DNA of 64,000 nucleotides from Pseudomonadota bacterium (GTDB lineage: Bacteria > Pseudomonadota > Alphaproteobacteria > Rhizobiales > Hyphomicrobiaceae). The position numbers were made by a program, and so were the translations under genes. Below the pieces are notes generated by a model. That model worked only from the letters and a program-made list of their open reading frames with translations. It had not been told where the DNA came from and did no database searches. This document shows, piece after piece, positions 38,056 to 46,084 of the stretch; positions within the stretch are counted from its first letter, which is position 1; each line of letters opens with the position of its first letter. The stretch covers positions 1 through 64,000 of the forward strand of contig JAEXXM010000019.1 in assembly GCA_023405815.1 (NCBI GenBank), given 5' to 3'.

Positions 38056-38151
38056 ATGACCCTTTCATGCCTGAGGTACGGCGCATGCGCCGGGCGCGTG
38101 ATTTTATCGCCGGGACGGACCCGGCCGCCACTCTCCGACGTTCCTGATTAG
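38056..38151 (+). CDS. Possible 31-residue leader peptide
   Basis: ATG at 38056 follows a strong AGGGAGG by six bases. The peptide begins MTLSCLRYGACAGRV and contains a basic/proline segment (SPGRTRPPLSDVPD). It ends at a TAG lying inside a perfect palindrome (38146-38164). Position directly ahead of the molybdenum hydroxylase operon would fit a leader peptide, but the length is too short for certainty. Confidence 0.3.
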   Translation: MTLSCLRYGACAGRVILSPGRTRPPLSDVPD

Positions 38152-38164
38152 GCAGGGCCTAATC
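38146..38164. promoter_or_regulatory. Perfect palindrome upstream of molybdenum hydroxylase operon
   Basis: GATTAGGC-AGG-GCCTAATC, 8-bp arms with a three-base spacer, 37 bases before the 2Fe-2S subunit gene. Either an operator for a dimeric regulator or a terminator of the preceding RND operon; no T-run follows, which favours an operator. Confidence 0.5.
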
Positions 38165-38201
38165 GTCTGCACCCAGCCAACCCAGCCTAGCGAGGCGCCA
38201 G

Positions 38202-38660
38202 ATGATCAAGCTGACAATCAACGGTAACGCGGTGGAGTTCGACGGTGACCCGTCGATGCCGCTCCTGTGGTTCCTGCGGGACGAGCAGGGGCTCACGGGA
38301 ACAAAGTTCGGGTGTGGGATGGCGCAATGCGGCGCATGCACCGTTCACGTCAACGGTCAGCCGCAACGCTCCTGCGTGTCGCCAATGAGCACCCTCGAAG
38401 GGGCTGACATCATCACCATCGAAGGGGCGGCGAGCAAGGAGACCGAAGCGGTGCGCGCCGCTTGGGTGGCCCTCGACGTTCCCCAATGCGGATACTGCCA
38501 GTCAGGGCAGATCATGTCGGCTGTCGGGCTGCTCAGCGTCAATCCGAAGCCGACCGACGAGGACATCGATCTCGCCATGACCGGCAACGTCTGCCGCTGC
38601 TGCACCTATCATCGCATTCGGGCCGCGATCCACGACGCGGCCCAGCGTCTGGAGGGCTGA
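38202..38660 (+). CDS. iorA: Molybdenum hydroxylase small (2Fe-2S) subunit, isoquinoline 1-oxidoreductase alpha type
   Basis: 152 residues. N-terminal plant-type ferredoxin cluster with GMAQCGACTVHVNG and a further C-terminal 2Fe-2S cluster with CGYCQSGQIM and GNVCRCCTY, eight cysteine ligands in all. It passes electrons from the molybdenum site to an external acceptor. Two-base gap to the large subunit. No FAD subunit is encoded, as usual for the isoquinoline oxidoreductase group that reduces cytochrome c or quinones. Confidence 0.93.
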   Translation: MIKLTINGNAVEFDGDPSMPLLWFLRDEQGLTGTKFGCGMAQCGACTVHVNGQPQRSCVSPMSTLEGADIITIEGAASKETEAVRAAWVALDVPQCGYCQSGQIMSAVGLLSVNPKPTDEDIDLAMTGNVCRCCTYHRIRAAIHDAAQRLEG

Positions 38661-38662
38661 CC

Positions 38663-40828
38663 ATGAACGTTCCAGCCTCAGCCAATCGCCGTCAATTCCT
38701 ACAGGGCTCGGCAGCGGCCGGTCTTGTCATCGGTTTCCATCTTCCGGCTGCAGGTCGCGCTCTTGCGGCGGAGCCGGAGGGTGAGTTCATCCCCAATGCC
38801 TTCATCCGCATCGCACCCGACAACACGGTGACGGTGCTGTGCAAGCACATCGAGTTCGGGCAAGGGCCGTATACCGGCGTTGCCACCATTCTTGCCGACG
38901 AGCTCGACGCCGACTGGGCGCAGATGCGCGTCGAGTCCGCCCCCGCCGATGCGAAGAAGTACGCCAACACTGCTTTCGGCATTCAGGGCACGGGCGGCTC
39001 GACCGCGATGGCCAACTCCTGGGACCAATTGCGGGCCGCGGGTGCCGAAGCGCGCGCTCGGCTGATTGCGGCTGCTGCGAAAAGGTGGGGTGTCGATCCC
39101 GGCTCGATCAGCATCGAGAAGGGTGTCGTCAAGGATACGACGGGCCACTCGGCGGCGTTCGGCGAGCTGGCGCAACTCGCGCAAGAGACGCACGTTGCCG
39201 GGCCGTTCAAGCCGAAGGAGCCGGACGCCTGGAAGCTGATCGGCGCGGCGAAGCTGCCGAAGGTCGACACGCTGGAGAAGACGAACGGGAAGGCGACCTA
39301 CACCATCGATGTGAAGTTGCCCGACATGCTGACGTGCGTGATCGAGCGGCCGTCGCGCTTCAACGCGAAGGTGAAATCGTTCGACGGCTCGGCGGCGCTC
39401 GCGGTTCCGGGAGTGAAGGAGGTGTTCGCCGTTCCGCAGGGCGTTGCCGTGCTTGCGACGGGCTACTGGGCGGCGAAGAAGGGGCGCGATGCCGTCAAGG
39501 TTGAGTGGGACGAAACAGGGACCGAGGCGCGCAGCAGCAACCAGATCATCAAGGAGTACGTCGATCTCGTCGCGAAGCAGGGTGCGATTGCGCGCAACGA
39601 TGGCGACGCCGACGCGGCACTCTCGGGTGCCGCAAAAGTCATCGAGGCGACGTATGTGTTCCCGTATCTCGCGCACGCGCCGATGGAGCCGAACAACTGT
39701 GTGATCCACCGCACCGCGGATGGGGGCGTCGAGCTATTGTTCGGCTCGCAGCTGCAGACGGTCGATCAGCAGACGGCGGCTGCGGTGCTCGGGCTGAAGC
39801 CTGAACAGGTCAAGATCAAGACGCTGCTCGCGGGCGGTAGCTTCGGGCGGCGCGCTACTCCGGCCGGCGACATGGCCGCCGAGGCCGCGCAGGTGCTCAA
39901 GGCCGCCAAGCACCAGGGACCGATCAAGGTGTTGTGGTCGCGCGAGGACGACATCAAGGGTGGGCGCTATCGCCCGATCTTCGTGCACAAGCTTCGCGGC
40001 GCCGTCGACAAGGACGGCAACATCACTGGCTGGGACCAAGTGATTGTCGGCCAGTCGTTTATGAAGGGCTCGCCGTTCGAATCCGGCATGATCAAGAACG
40101 GCATCGACCAGACGATGGTCGAGGGTGCGAGCACGCTGCCGTACCAGATTCCGAATTTGCGCGTTTCGGCGCACATGGCGGATGTCGGTGTGCCGACCCT
40201 GTGGTGGCGCTCGGTGGGATCGACGCACACGGCGTTCTCGACCGAGACGTTCCTCGATCAGCTCGCGGAGGTGGCCGGCGTCGATCCGCTGGACATACGG
40301 CGCAAGCTCCTCGCGAAGCATCCGCGCCATCTCGGCGTGCTCGAGCTCGCGGCGGAGAAGGCCGGATGGGGTAAGCCGCTTGCGCCGGGCCGCGCGCGTG
40401 GGCTCGCGGTGCACGAGTCGTTCCACTCCTTCGTCGCTCACGTCGTCGAGGTATCGGCGGGCGAGGACGGCTTGCCAAAGGTCGAGAAGGTCGTGGTTGC
40501 TGCAGATTGCGGCATTCCCATCAACCGGGACGTCATCAAGGCACAGCTCGAAGGTGGCATGGGCTTCGGATTGTCGGCAGCATTGTTCGCGTCGGTCGAT
40601 CTGGAGGACGGGCGCGTGGTGCAGTCGAACTTCCACGACTATCGCGTGCTGCGCATCAACGAGATGCCCGATGTCGAGGTGCACATCGTGCCCTCGAAGG
40701 AGAAGCCGACCGGCATCGGCGAGCCGGGTACGCCGCCGATTGCTCCGGCCATTGCCAACGCATGGTCGAAGCTGACAGGGCAGCGCGTGTTCACGCTGCC
40801 ATTCTCGCACTCTGCGGCCAAGGCCTGA
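38663..40828 (+). CDS. iorB: Molybdenum hydroxylase large subunit (isoquinoline 1-oxidoreductase beta type), Tat-exported
   Basis: 721 residues. N-terminal Tat signal NRRQFLQGSAAAG with a hydrophobic stretch and AAA cleavage region near residue 35. Molybdopterin-cytosine-dinucleotide binding elements include EFGQGPYTGVATILADELD, GTGGSTAM, LLAGGSFGRRA and the C-terminal GIGEPGTPPIAPAI with the catalytic Glu. Substrate is not evident; relatives act on isoquinoline, aldehydes or nicotinate. The export signal and downstream cytochrome place the reaction in the periplasm. Confidence 0.93.
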   Translation: MNVPASANRRQFLQGSAAAGLVIGFHLPAAGRALAAEPEGEFIPNAFIRIAPDNTVTVLCKHIEFGQGPYTGVATILADELDADWAQMRVESAPADAKKYANTAFGIQGTGGSTAMANSWDQLRAAGAEARARLIAAAAKRWGVDPGSISIEKGVVKDTTGHSAAFGELAQLAQETHVAGPFKPKEPDAWKLIGAAKLPKVDTLEKTNGKATYTIDVKLPDMLTCVIERPSRFNAKVKSFDGSAALAVPGVKEVFAVPQGVAVLATGYWAAKKGRDAVKVEWDETGTEARSSNQIIKEYVDLVAKQGAIARNDGDADAALSGAAKVIEATYVFPYLAHAPMEPNNCVIHRTADGGVELLFGSQLQTVDQQTAAAVLGLKPEQVKIKTLLAGGSFGRRATPAGDMAAEAAQVLKAAKHQGPIKVLWSREDDIKGGRYRPIFVHKLRGAVDKDGNITGWDQVIVGQSFMKGSPFESGMIKNGIDQTMVEGASTLPYQIPNLRVSAHMADVGVPTLWWRSVGSTHTAFSTETFLDQLAEVAGVDPLDIRRKLLAKHPRHLGVLELAAEKAGWGKPLAPGRARGLAVHESFHSFVAHVVEVSAGEDGLPKVEKVVVAADCGIPINRDVIKAQLEGGMGFGLSAALFASVDLEDGRVVQSNFHDYRVLRINEMPDVEVHIVPSKEKPTGIGEPGTPPIAPAIANAWSKLTGQRVFTLPFSHSAAKA

Positions 40829-40838
40829 GGAGGACCCA

Positions 40839-41450
40839 ATGCGAAAATTGGCTATCCTGTTCATCGGAGCCGCGGCTATTGTCGCTATAGGCGCGGCGGT
40901 CTCGGCCAAGCAGCCGGATGCAGGCAACACGCTCAAGTCGGTGCAGTCGTTCGCCTCGATCGCGGACGAAAGGCAGCGCTCTGTGGCGCTGTTCCAGGAA
41001 GCCGGCAAGGTCATCACACACGCGCGTTGCATGAACTGCCATCCGGCCGGCGACCGGCCCGCCCAGGGCGACGACCGGCACCCGCACATGCCGCTGGTGG
41101 TGCGGGGCGTCGACAACTTCGGCGCCATCGGTATGCGCTGCACGACCTGCCATGGCCCGGCGAACTTCGATCCGGGCGGCGTGCCGGGACATCCCGCATG
41201 GCACCTTGCGCCGATCGAGATGGCATGGGTCGGCAAGTCGCTGGGCGCGATCTGCGAGCAGATCAAGGATCCCAGCCGGAATGGCGGCATGTCGATGGAA
41301 CAACTCGTCCATCACATGGCGGAAGATTCGCTCGTCGGCTGGGGGTGGAATCCCGGTGTCGGGCGCGAGCCGGCGCCCGGCACGCAGAAGGAGTTCGGAG
41401 CGCTGATCAAGGCCTGGGTGGACACCGGAGCCGTCTGCCCGGCAACCTGA
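40839..41450 (+). CDS. Periplasmic diheme cytochrome c
   Basis: 203 residues. N-terminal signal peptide (LAILFIGAAAIVAIGAA) and two heme c motifs, CMNCH at about residues 64-68 and CTTCH at about 100-104. Methionines and histidines nearby (HMPLVV, GMSMEQL) may be axial ligands. It lies ten bases after the large subunit gene and most likely receives its electrons. Confidence 0.85.
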   Translation: MRKLAILFIGAAAIVAIGAAVSAKQPDAGNTLKSVQSFASIADERQRSVALFQEAGKVITHARCMNCHPAGDRPAQGDDRHPHMPLVVRGVDNFGAIGMRCTTCHGPANFDPGGVPGHPAWHLAPIEMAWVGKSLGAICEQIKDPSRNGGMSMEQLVHHMAEDSLVGWGWNPGVGREPAPGTQKEFGALIKAWVDTGAVCPAT

Positions 41451-41472
41451 TCTGGCGCGGCGAGGTGTGTCG

Positions 41473-42477
41473 ATGAACCTCAGAATTGATCCTCCGATGC
41501 AGGCGGGGAGCGGCGTCTGGCAGACGGCGCGGCGCTGGCTGGCCGAGCAGGGGCAGGCGGCAGTCGCCACCGTCGTCGCGACGTGGGGGTCCGCTCCGGT
41601 GCCGGCTGGCGGCCAGCTCGTCGTCGGGCCCGGTGATCGCTTCGAGGGATCGGTTTCGGGCGGATGCGTGGAAGTCGACGTCCTGGTCGAGGCCGCCGAC
41701 GCCATGGCCGCGGGCAAGCCCAAGCTCATCGAGTACGGCGTCAGCGACGAGGCCGCGTGGCGCGTCGGGCTCGCGTGCGGCGGCACGATCAAGGTTTTTG
41801 TCGAACCGCTGACGCGCGCGGACATTCCCGTGATCGACGCCATACTTGCCGCTGCCGAGCAGCGCAGAAGCATGCTTATTGCGACCAAGACGGTCGATGG
41901 CTCCCGCCGCATCTTCGGCGCGGACGAGGTTCCCGAAGCGCTCGCTGCGCACTTTGCAGAGGGGGGCACCCGACTGATCGATACTCCTGAAGGGCCCGTC
42001 GTCGTGCAGCCGCTGCTGCCGCCGCTGCGCGTTGTCGTCGCCGGCGCCACGCACATCGGGCAGGTGTTCGCGGAGATGGCGCGTCTCGTCGGCTACAGCG
42101 TGACGGTGATCGACCCGCGACCGATGTTTGCCAGCGCGGAGCGGTTCGGCACGGTTGCCATGCCCGAGTGGCCGCAAGAGTCGCTCGATGAACTGGGTTT
42201 CGACGAGCGAACGGCGGTGGTCGCGCTCACTCATGCTGCGCATATCGACGATGAGGTGCTCGCGGCGGCTCTGCGCTCGCCCTGCCTCTACATCGGTGCA
42301 TTAGGCTCGCGGGCGACAAATGCAAAGCGGATGGAGCGGCTCAAAGCTGCCGGGTTCGATGAGGAGGCGCTGAAGCGCATTCATGCTCCCGTGGGCCTCA
42401 ACATCGGTGCGAAGGGTCCGGCGGAGATCGCCGTCTCGATCCTAGCCGAGATCGTCAAAGTGGTTCGCGGTGCCTAA
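41473..42477 (+). CDS. xdhC: XdhC/CoxI family molybdenum-cofactor maturation protein
   Basis: 334 residues. N-terminal XdhC_CoxI domain (VATVVATWGSAPVPAGGQL, SGGCVEVDVLVEA) and a C-terminal Rossmann domain (VVVAGATHIGQVFAEMARLVGYSV, IGALGSRATNAKRMERL). XdhC proteins bind and insert sulfurated Mo-cofactor into molybdenum hydroxylases. Overlaps the cytidylyltransferase gene by eight bases. An in-frame GTG at 41467 is also possible. Confidence 0.9.
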   Translation: MNLRIDPPMQAGSGVWQTARRWLAEQGQAAVATVVATWGSAPVPAGGQLVVGPGDRFEGSVSGGCVEVDVLVEAADAMAAGKPKLIEYGVSDEAAWRVGLACGGTIKVFVEPLTRADIPVIDAILAAAEQRRSMLIATKTVDGSRRIFGADEVPEALAAHFAEGGTRLIDTPEGPVVVQPLLPPLRVVVAGATHIGQVFAEMARLVGYSVTVIDPRPMFASAERFGTVAMPEWPQESLDELGFDERTAVVALTHAAHIDDEVLAAALRSPCLYIGALGSRATNAKRMERLKAAGFDEEALKRIHAPVGLNIGAKGPAEIAVSILAEIVKVVRGA

Positions 42478-43087
42478 GGGAGAAATTGCCGCGGTCGTTC
42501 TCGCTGCCGGCGCCTCGCGCCGCTTCGGCGAATACAACAAGCTGCTTGCGGAGATCGGCGGGCAGACGCTCATCGCCTGCGTCCTTAAGGTGCTAGCGGA
42601 TGCTGGCGTTGCACAGGTGATCGTGGTGACGGGGTGGGATGGCGAAGGGGTTTCCCGGGCGGTGCGCGGACATGACGTGCGGCTCGTGCACAATGCCGGC
42701 TGGGATGCTGGGATGGGGAGCTCCATTGGCGTCGGCATCGCGGCGCTCGATGCTGCGGCGTCCGGCGCGATCATCATTCCCTCGGACATGCCGCGGCTCA
42801 CATCCGGCTTCATCGCCGCATTGATGGAAACCTTCGAGGGGGCAGGGGGCGAGCGGGTCGTCTATCCGACGACTCTCGCGGGCGAGCAGCGCAATCCGGT
42901 GCTGTGGCCGAGGCGGTTCTTCGGCGCGTTGCAGGGTCTAAATCCGGCTGAGGGGGCGAAGTCGCTATTACTGCAGCTGCCGGCGTCAGACCGTATCGCC
43001 TTGGCAATCGAAGACGCAGGCGTGTTCCTCGATGTCGATACGCAGGCGGAGCTCGACAAGGCGCGCGGCGGACAAGCCGGCAGTTAA
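42470..43087 (+). CDS. mocA: Molybdenum cofactor cytidylyltransferase-like NTP transferase (MocA family)
   Basis: 205 residues. The nucleotidyltransferase signature AAVVLAAGASRRFGEYNKLL (residues about 6-26) is followed by GWDAGMGSSIGVGI and the metal-binding IIPSDMPRLT. MocA makes the cytosine-dinucleotide form of the cofactor, the form used by this hydroxylase class. GTG start overlaps the xdhC stop. Last gene of the operon; convergent with metC three bases away. Confidence 0.88.
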   Translation: MPKGEIAAVVLAAGASRRFGEYNKLLAEIGGQTLIACVLKVLADAGVAQVIVVTGWDGEGVSRAVRGHDVRLVHNAGWDAGMGSSIGVGIAALDAAASGAIIIPSDMPRLTSGFIAALMETFEGAGGERVVYPTTLAGEQRNPVLWPRRFFGALQGLNPAEGAKSLLLQLPASDRIALAIEDAGVFLDVDTQAELDKARGGQAGS

Positions 43088-43090
43088 GCG

Positions 43091-44278
43091 CTACTTGGTA
43101 GCGGCGAGACGCTGCAGCCCGGCTTCGAGGTCGGCGCGTAGATCGTCAACGTCCTCCAGGCCGATGTGCAGGCGCAGCGTCGGGCCCTCGGGCTCCCACT
43201 TGGTGGCAGTCCTGTAGCTCCTGGCATCGAAGGGGATGACGAGGCTCTCGTAGCCGCCCCATGAGAAGCCCATGCCGAACAGCCTCAGCCCGTCGAGCAT
43301 GACGGCGACGGCCTTGTCGCTCGCCGGCTTCAAGACAACGCCGAAGAGGCCGCTAGCGCCGAGGAAGTCGCGCTTCCATAAAGCGTGCTGGGGGTGGCTC
43401 GGCAGGCCCGGATGCAGCACCCGGGAAACTTCGGGGCGACTCTCGAGCCAGCGGGCGATCTCGAGCGCGGACCGCTGGTGCTGGGCGAGGCGCGTTGCGA
43501 GCGTGCGCAGGCCGCGCATGCCGAGATAGGTCTCCTCAGAGCCCGGGGAAACCCCGAGAAGGTCCTTGGCCTGCGCGACGTACTTGGCGGCGCGCGCGTT
43601 CGACGTGATGGCTCCGAGCATCGCGTCGGCGTGGCCGACGATGTACTTGGTTGCGGCCTGGATCGATACGTCGACGCCGTGGTCGAACGGCTTGAAGTAC
43701 AGCGGGCTCGCCCAGGTGTTGTCCATCAGCAGCCAGAGGTCGCGCTCGGCAGCGACCCGCGCGATGGCGGGGATGTCCTGCACCTCGAACGTCTGCGAGC
43801 CGGGGCTCTCGGTGAAGATGAGGCGCGTATTGGGACGGACAAGCTCGGCGATGCCGGCGCCGATCAGCGGATCGTAGTAGGTCGTCTCCACGCCGAGCTT
43901 CGCCAGCATGTAGTCGCAAAACTTGCGCGTCGGCTGATAGGTGTTGTCCACCATCAGGAGGTGGTCGCCGGCCTTGACGAAGGCGAGGATGGCAGTGCTG
44001 ACTGCCTGATAGCCGGAGCCGGTCAGGGCGCAGGCTGCTCCGCCCTCGACGTCGGCGATGGCCTCCTCGAGCGACCGGATCGTCGGCGTGGCGGTGCGGC
44101 CGTAGGTATATGGCTGATCCCGCTTCCACAGCTTCTCGACGGTGGGGAAAAGCACCGTCGAGCCGCGGTAGACCGGGGGGTTTACGAAGCCGAAGTTCTC
44201 ATGCGGGGCCCGGCCCGAGTGGACGACCTTGGTCGCCGGCGCCTCGGGGCGCGGTGGTTTCTTGTCGGAAGTTGACAT
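43091..44278 (-). CDS. metC: Cystathionine beta-lyase
   Basis: 395 residues. Cys/Met-metabolism PLP enzyme: TFEVQDIPAIARV, DNTWASPLYFKPFDHGVDVSIQAATKYIVGHADAMLG with the PLP lysine, and YGRTATPT. N-terminal KVVHSGRAP and C-terminal FGMGFSWGGYESLVIP are typical of MetC rather than MetB or MetZ. Converts cystathionine to homocysteine. Start with GAGGACC upstream. Stand-alone gene, divergent from the binding protein gene. Confidence 0.9.
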   Translation of the reverse strand: MSTSDKKPPRPEAPATKVVHSGRAPHENFGFVNPPVYRGSTVLFPTVEKLWKRDQPYTYGRTATPTIRSLEEAIADVEGGAACALTGSGYQAVSTAILAFVKAGDHLLMVDNTYQPTRKFCDYMLAKLGVETTYYDPLIGAGIAELVRPNTRLIFTESPGSQTFEVQDIPAIARVAAERDLWLLMDNTWASPLYFKPFDHGVDVSIQAATKYIVGHADAMLGAITSNARAAKYVAQAKDLLGVSPGSEETYLGMRGLRTLATRLAQHQRSALEIARWLESRPEVSRVLHPGLPSHPQHALWKRDFLGASGLFGVVLKPASDKAVAVMLDGLRLFGMGFSWGGYESLVIPFDARSYRTATKWEPEGPTLRLHIGLEDVDDLRADLEAGLQRLAATK

Positions 44279-44452
44279 CGGGCGGGTCCTCAGCGCCGCG
44301 GTTGGCGGCCCGTGTGGCGCAAGTTGCGGGTCCGGTCAAGGCCTTGACCGGGCCGGAGTTCCGCGGGATTGAGCGGCATCACCCCACGTGAGCCGGCGCT
44401 GCACGGCGTCCCTTGCGTGTTTGGCGCCGTGGCACCACACTGAAGCTATACC

Positions 44453-45496
44453 ATGCAAATGCTCCAGCACCTCCGCCGCATCTCGATCGCTGTCCTTGGT
44501 TTGGGCGTGCTGCTCGCGTCCGCCATTGCGGCGGAAGCCGCCGAAACGACGACCCTCGACGCGATCAGGGCGCGCGGGAGTCTGTCGTGCGGCATCGGCG
44601 AGCCGCAGCCGGGGTTCTCCAACGTCGGCTCGGCCGGAGAGCGCTCGGGGCTCGACGTCGAATTCTGCACGGCCTTGGCGGCCGCTGTCTTCGGCAGCAA
44701 GGATGCGGTGAAATTCTGGCCGCTCAGCGCCAACGACCGCTTCAAGGCCCTGCAAGCGGGCGATGTCGATGTGCTGGCACGGGGTGCCACCTGGACGCTC
44801 AGCCGCGATACCGAACTCGGGGCGCGCTTCACCGGTGTCCTGTTCTATGACGGCCAGGGATTTCTGACGCGCCGGGGCAACGCGGTCAGCAGCGTCCTCG
44901 AGCTTTCCGGGGCATCCGTCTGTGCACTGCCCGGAGCCATGGGCGAGCAGGGGGTGGCGAACTTCTTCGGCACGCAGCGCATGCGCTACCAGATCGTCTC
45001 GAAGGAGAGCTGGGAAGATCTCGTCAAGGCCTATGCCGCAGGAAGCTGCACTGTCCTGACAGGTGACGTATCGCTCTTGGCGGAGGCGCGCAGCAAGCTC
45101 AAGGCGTCCGCCGACCACATCATTCTCCCCGAGCTGATCACGAAGGAGCCGCTTGGGCCGGCGGTCCGACAGGATGATCCGCAATGGTTTGCGGTCGTCC
45201 GGTGGACGCTGATGGCGCTAATCGAGGCCGAGGAGCTCGGGCTCACGAGCGCCAACGTCGATGCGCAGCGCGCGGCTACGGACCCCAGCATTCGCCGCTT
45301 CCTGGGACTTGAGGCGAATCTCGGCCAAGCGCTGGGGCTGCCGCGTGACTGGGCCTATCAGGTGGTGAAGAACGTCGGCAACTACGGCGAGGTGTTCGAC
45401 CGTTCGCTCGGAATGAAGTCCGACCTGAAAATGGCTCGCGGGCTCAACAACTCGTGGACCAAGGGCGGGCTGATGTATTCGATGCCCTTCCGCTGA
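44453..45496 (+). CDS. Amino-acid ABC transporter substrate-binding protein (AapJ-like), orphan
   Basis: 347 residues. Signal peptide (residues about 1-29, ending AEAAE), then a type II binding-protein fold beginning TTLDAIRARGSLSCGI, GLDVEFCTALAAAVFGSK, and the C-terminal segment QVVKNVGNYGEVFDRSLG, close to general L-amino-acid binding protein AapJ/BztA. No permease or ATPase gene is nearby, so it must use components encoded elsewhere or act as a sensor. One internal Cys pair (CALPGAMG and SCTVL) may form a disulfide. Confidence 0.85.
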   Translation: MQMLQHLRRISIAVLGLGVLLASAIAAEAAETTTLDAIRARGSLSCGIGEPQPGFSNVGSAGERSGLDVEFCTALAAAVFGSKDAVKFWPLSANDRFKALQAGDVDVLARGATWTLSRDTELGARFTGVLFYDGQGFLTRRGNAVSSVLELSGASVCALPGAMGEQGVANFFGTQRMRYQIVSKESWEDLVKAYAAGSCTVLTGDVSLLAEARSKLKASADHIILPELITKEPLGPAVRQDDPQWFAVVRWTLMALIEAEELGLTSANVDAQRAATDPSIRRFLGLEANLGQALGLPRDWAYQVVKNVGNYGEVFDRSLGMKSDLKMARGLNNSWTKGGLMYSMPFR

Positions 45497-45509
45497 GACG
45501 TAGTAGCGT

Positions 45510-46061
45510 ATGTCGCCCCACTTCTTGCCGTCGATCGATCTCCCTGTCCTCCTGGCCGGCGTAGTCGTCGCCGCGCTGCTGGCGACGCTCGTAGCGCTCC
45601 TGATCCGCAATCTTCGCCGGCGGCGCCGGGTCCCCGCCGAGGCTGTGGCGGTCGCGGAGGAGCCCGCTGCTCCTGCCAAGGTTGCGGCCATCGATGGGGC
45701 CGCGCTTCTTGCGGCCGTCGCGGAAGCGGAGGCGGAAGGTGCGGCGCGCCGGCTGCCGGGCCTCTACCTGTCACTGGCCCAATGGCGCATCGACAGTGGG
45801 GATGTGGCGCCGGCCGGCGACCTCTTGCGCAAGAGCATACGCGGGGCATCGACAGCCGGCCTCAAGGATACACACGCGAAGGCCCGCGTGGCGCTGGGAG
45901 ACCTCGCCCAGGCCGCGGGCGACCCGGTGACGGCGTGCGAGCATTGGCAGATTGCGCGGCAGCTTTTTCACGAGCTGGGACAGCGCGGCGATTTCGACGC
46001 GGTCGACGCGCGCATGCTGCGCAACGGCTGTCCGACGGACTGGGTGCTGACGGATTTCTAG
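45510..46061 (+). CDS. Membrane-anchored hypothetical protein with probable helical repeats
   Basis: 183 residues. One N-terminal membrane helix (VLLAGVVVAALLATLVALLI) followed by a highly basic RNLRRRRR stop-transfer, then an Ala/Leu-rich helical region (LPGLYLSLAQWRIDSGDVAPAGDLLRKS, repeated by a second similar helix pair) resembling degenerate TPR units. No family recognised with certainty. It lies 13 bases after the amino-acid binding protein, suggesting cotranscription, and ends in a hairpin shared with the convergent gene. Confidence 0.6.
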   Translation: MSPHFLPSIDLPVLLAGVVVAALLATLVALLIRNLRRRRRVPAEAVAVAEEPAAPAKVAAIDGAALLAAVAEAEAEGAARRLPGLYLSLAQWRIDSGDVAPAGDLLRKSIRGASTAGLKDTHAKARVALGDLAQAAGDPVTACEHWQIARQLFHELGQRGDFDAVDARMLRNGCPTDWVLTDF

Positions 46062-46084
46062 GATCGCGCCTGGGGCGCGATCCT
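46060..46084. terminator. Bidirectional stem-loop between convergent genes
   Basis: AGGATCGCGCC-TGG-GGCGCGATCCT, 11-bp perfect arms with a three-base loop, overlaps the final stop codons of both convergent genes (46059-46061 and 46083-46085). Confidence 0.65.
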
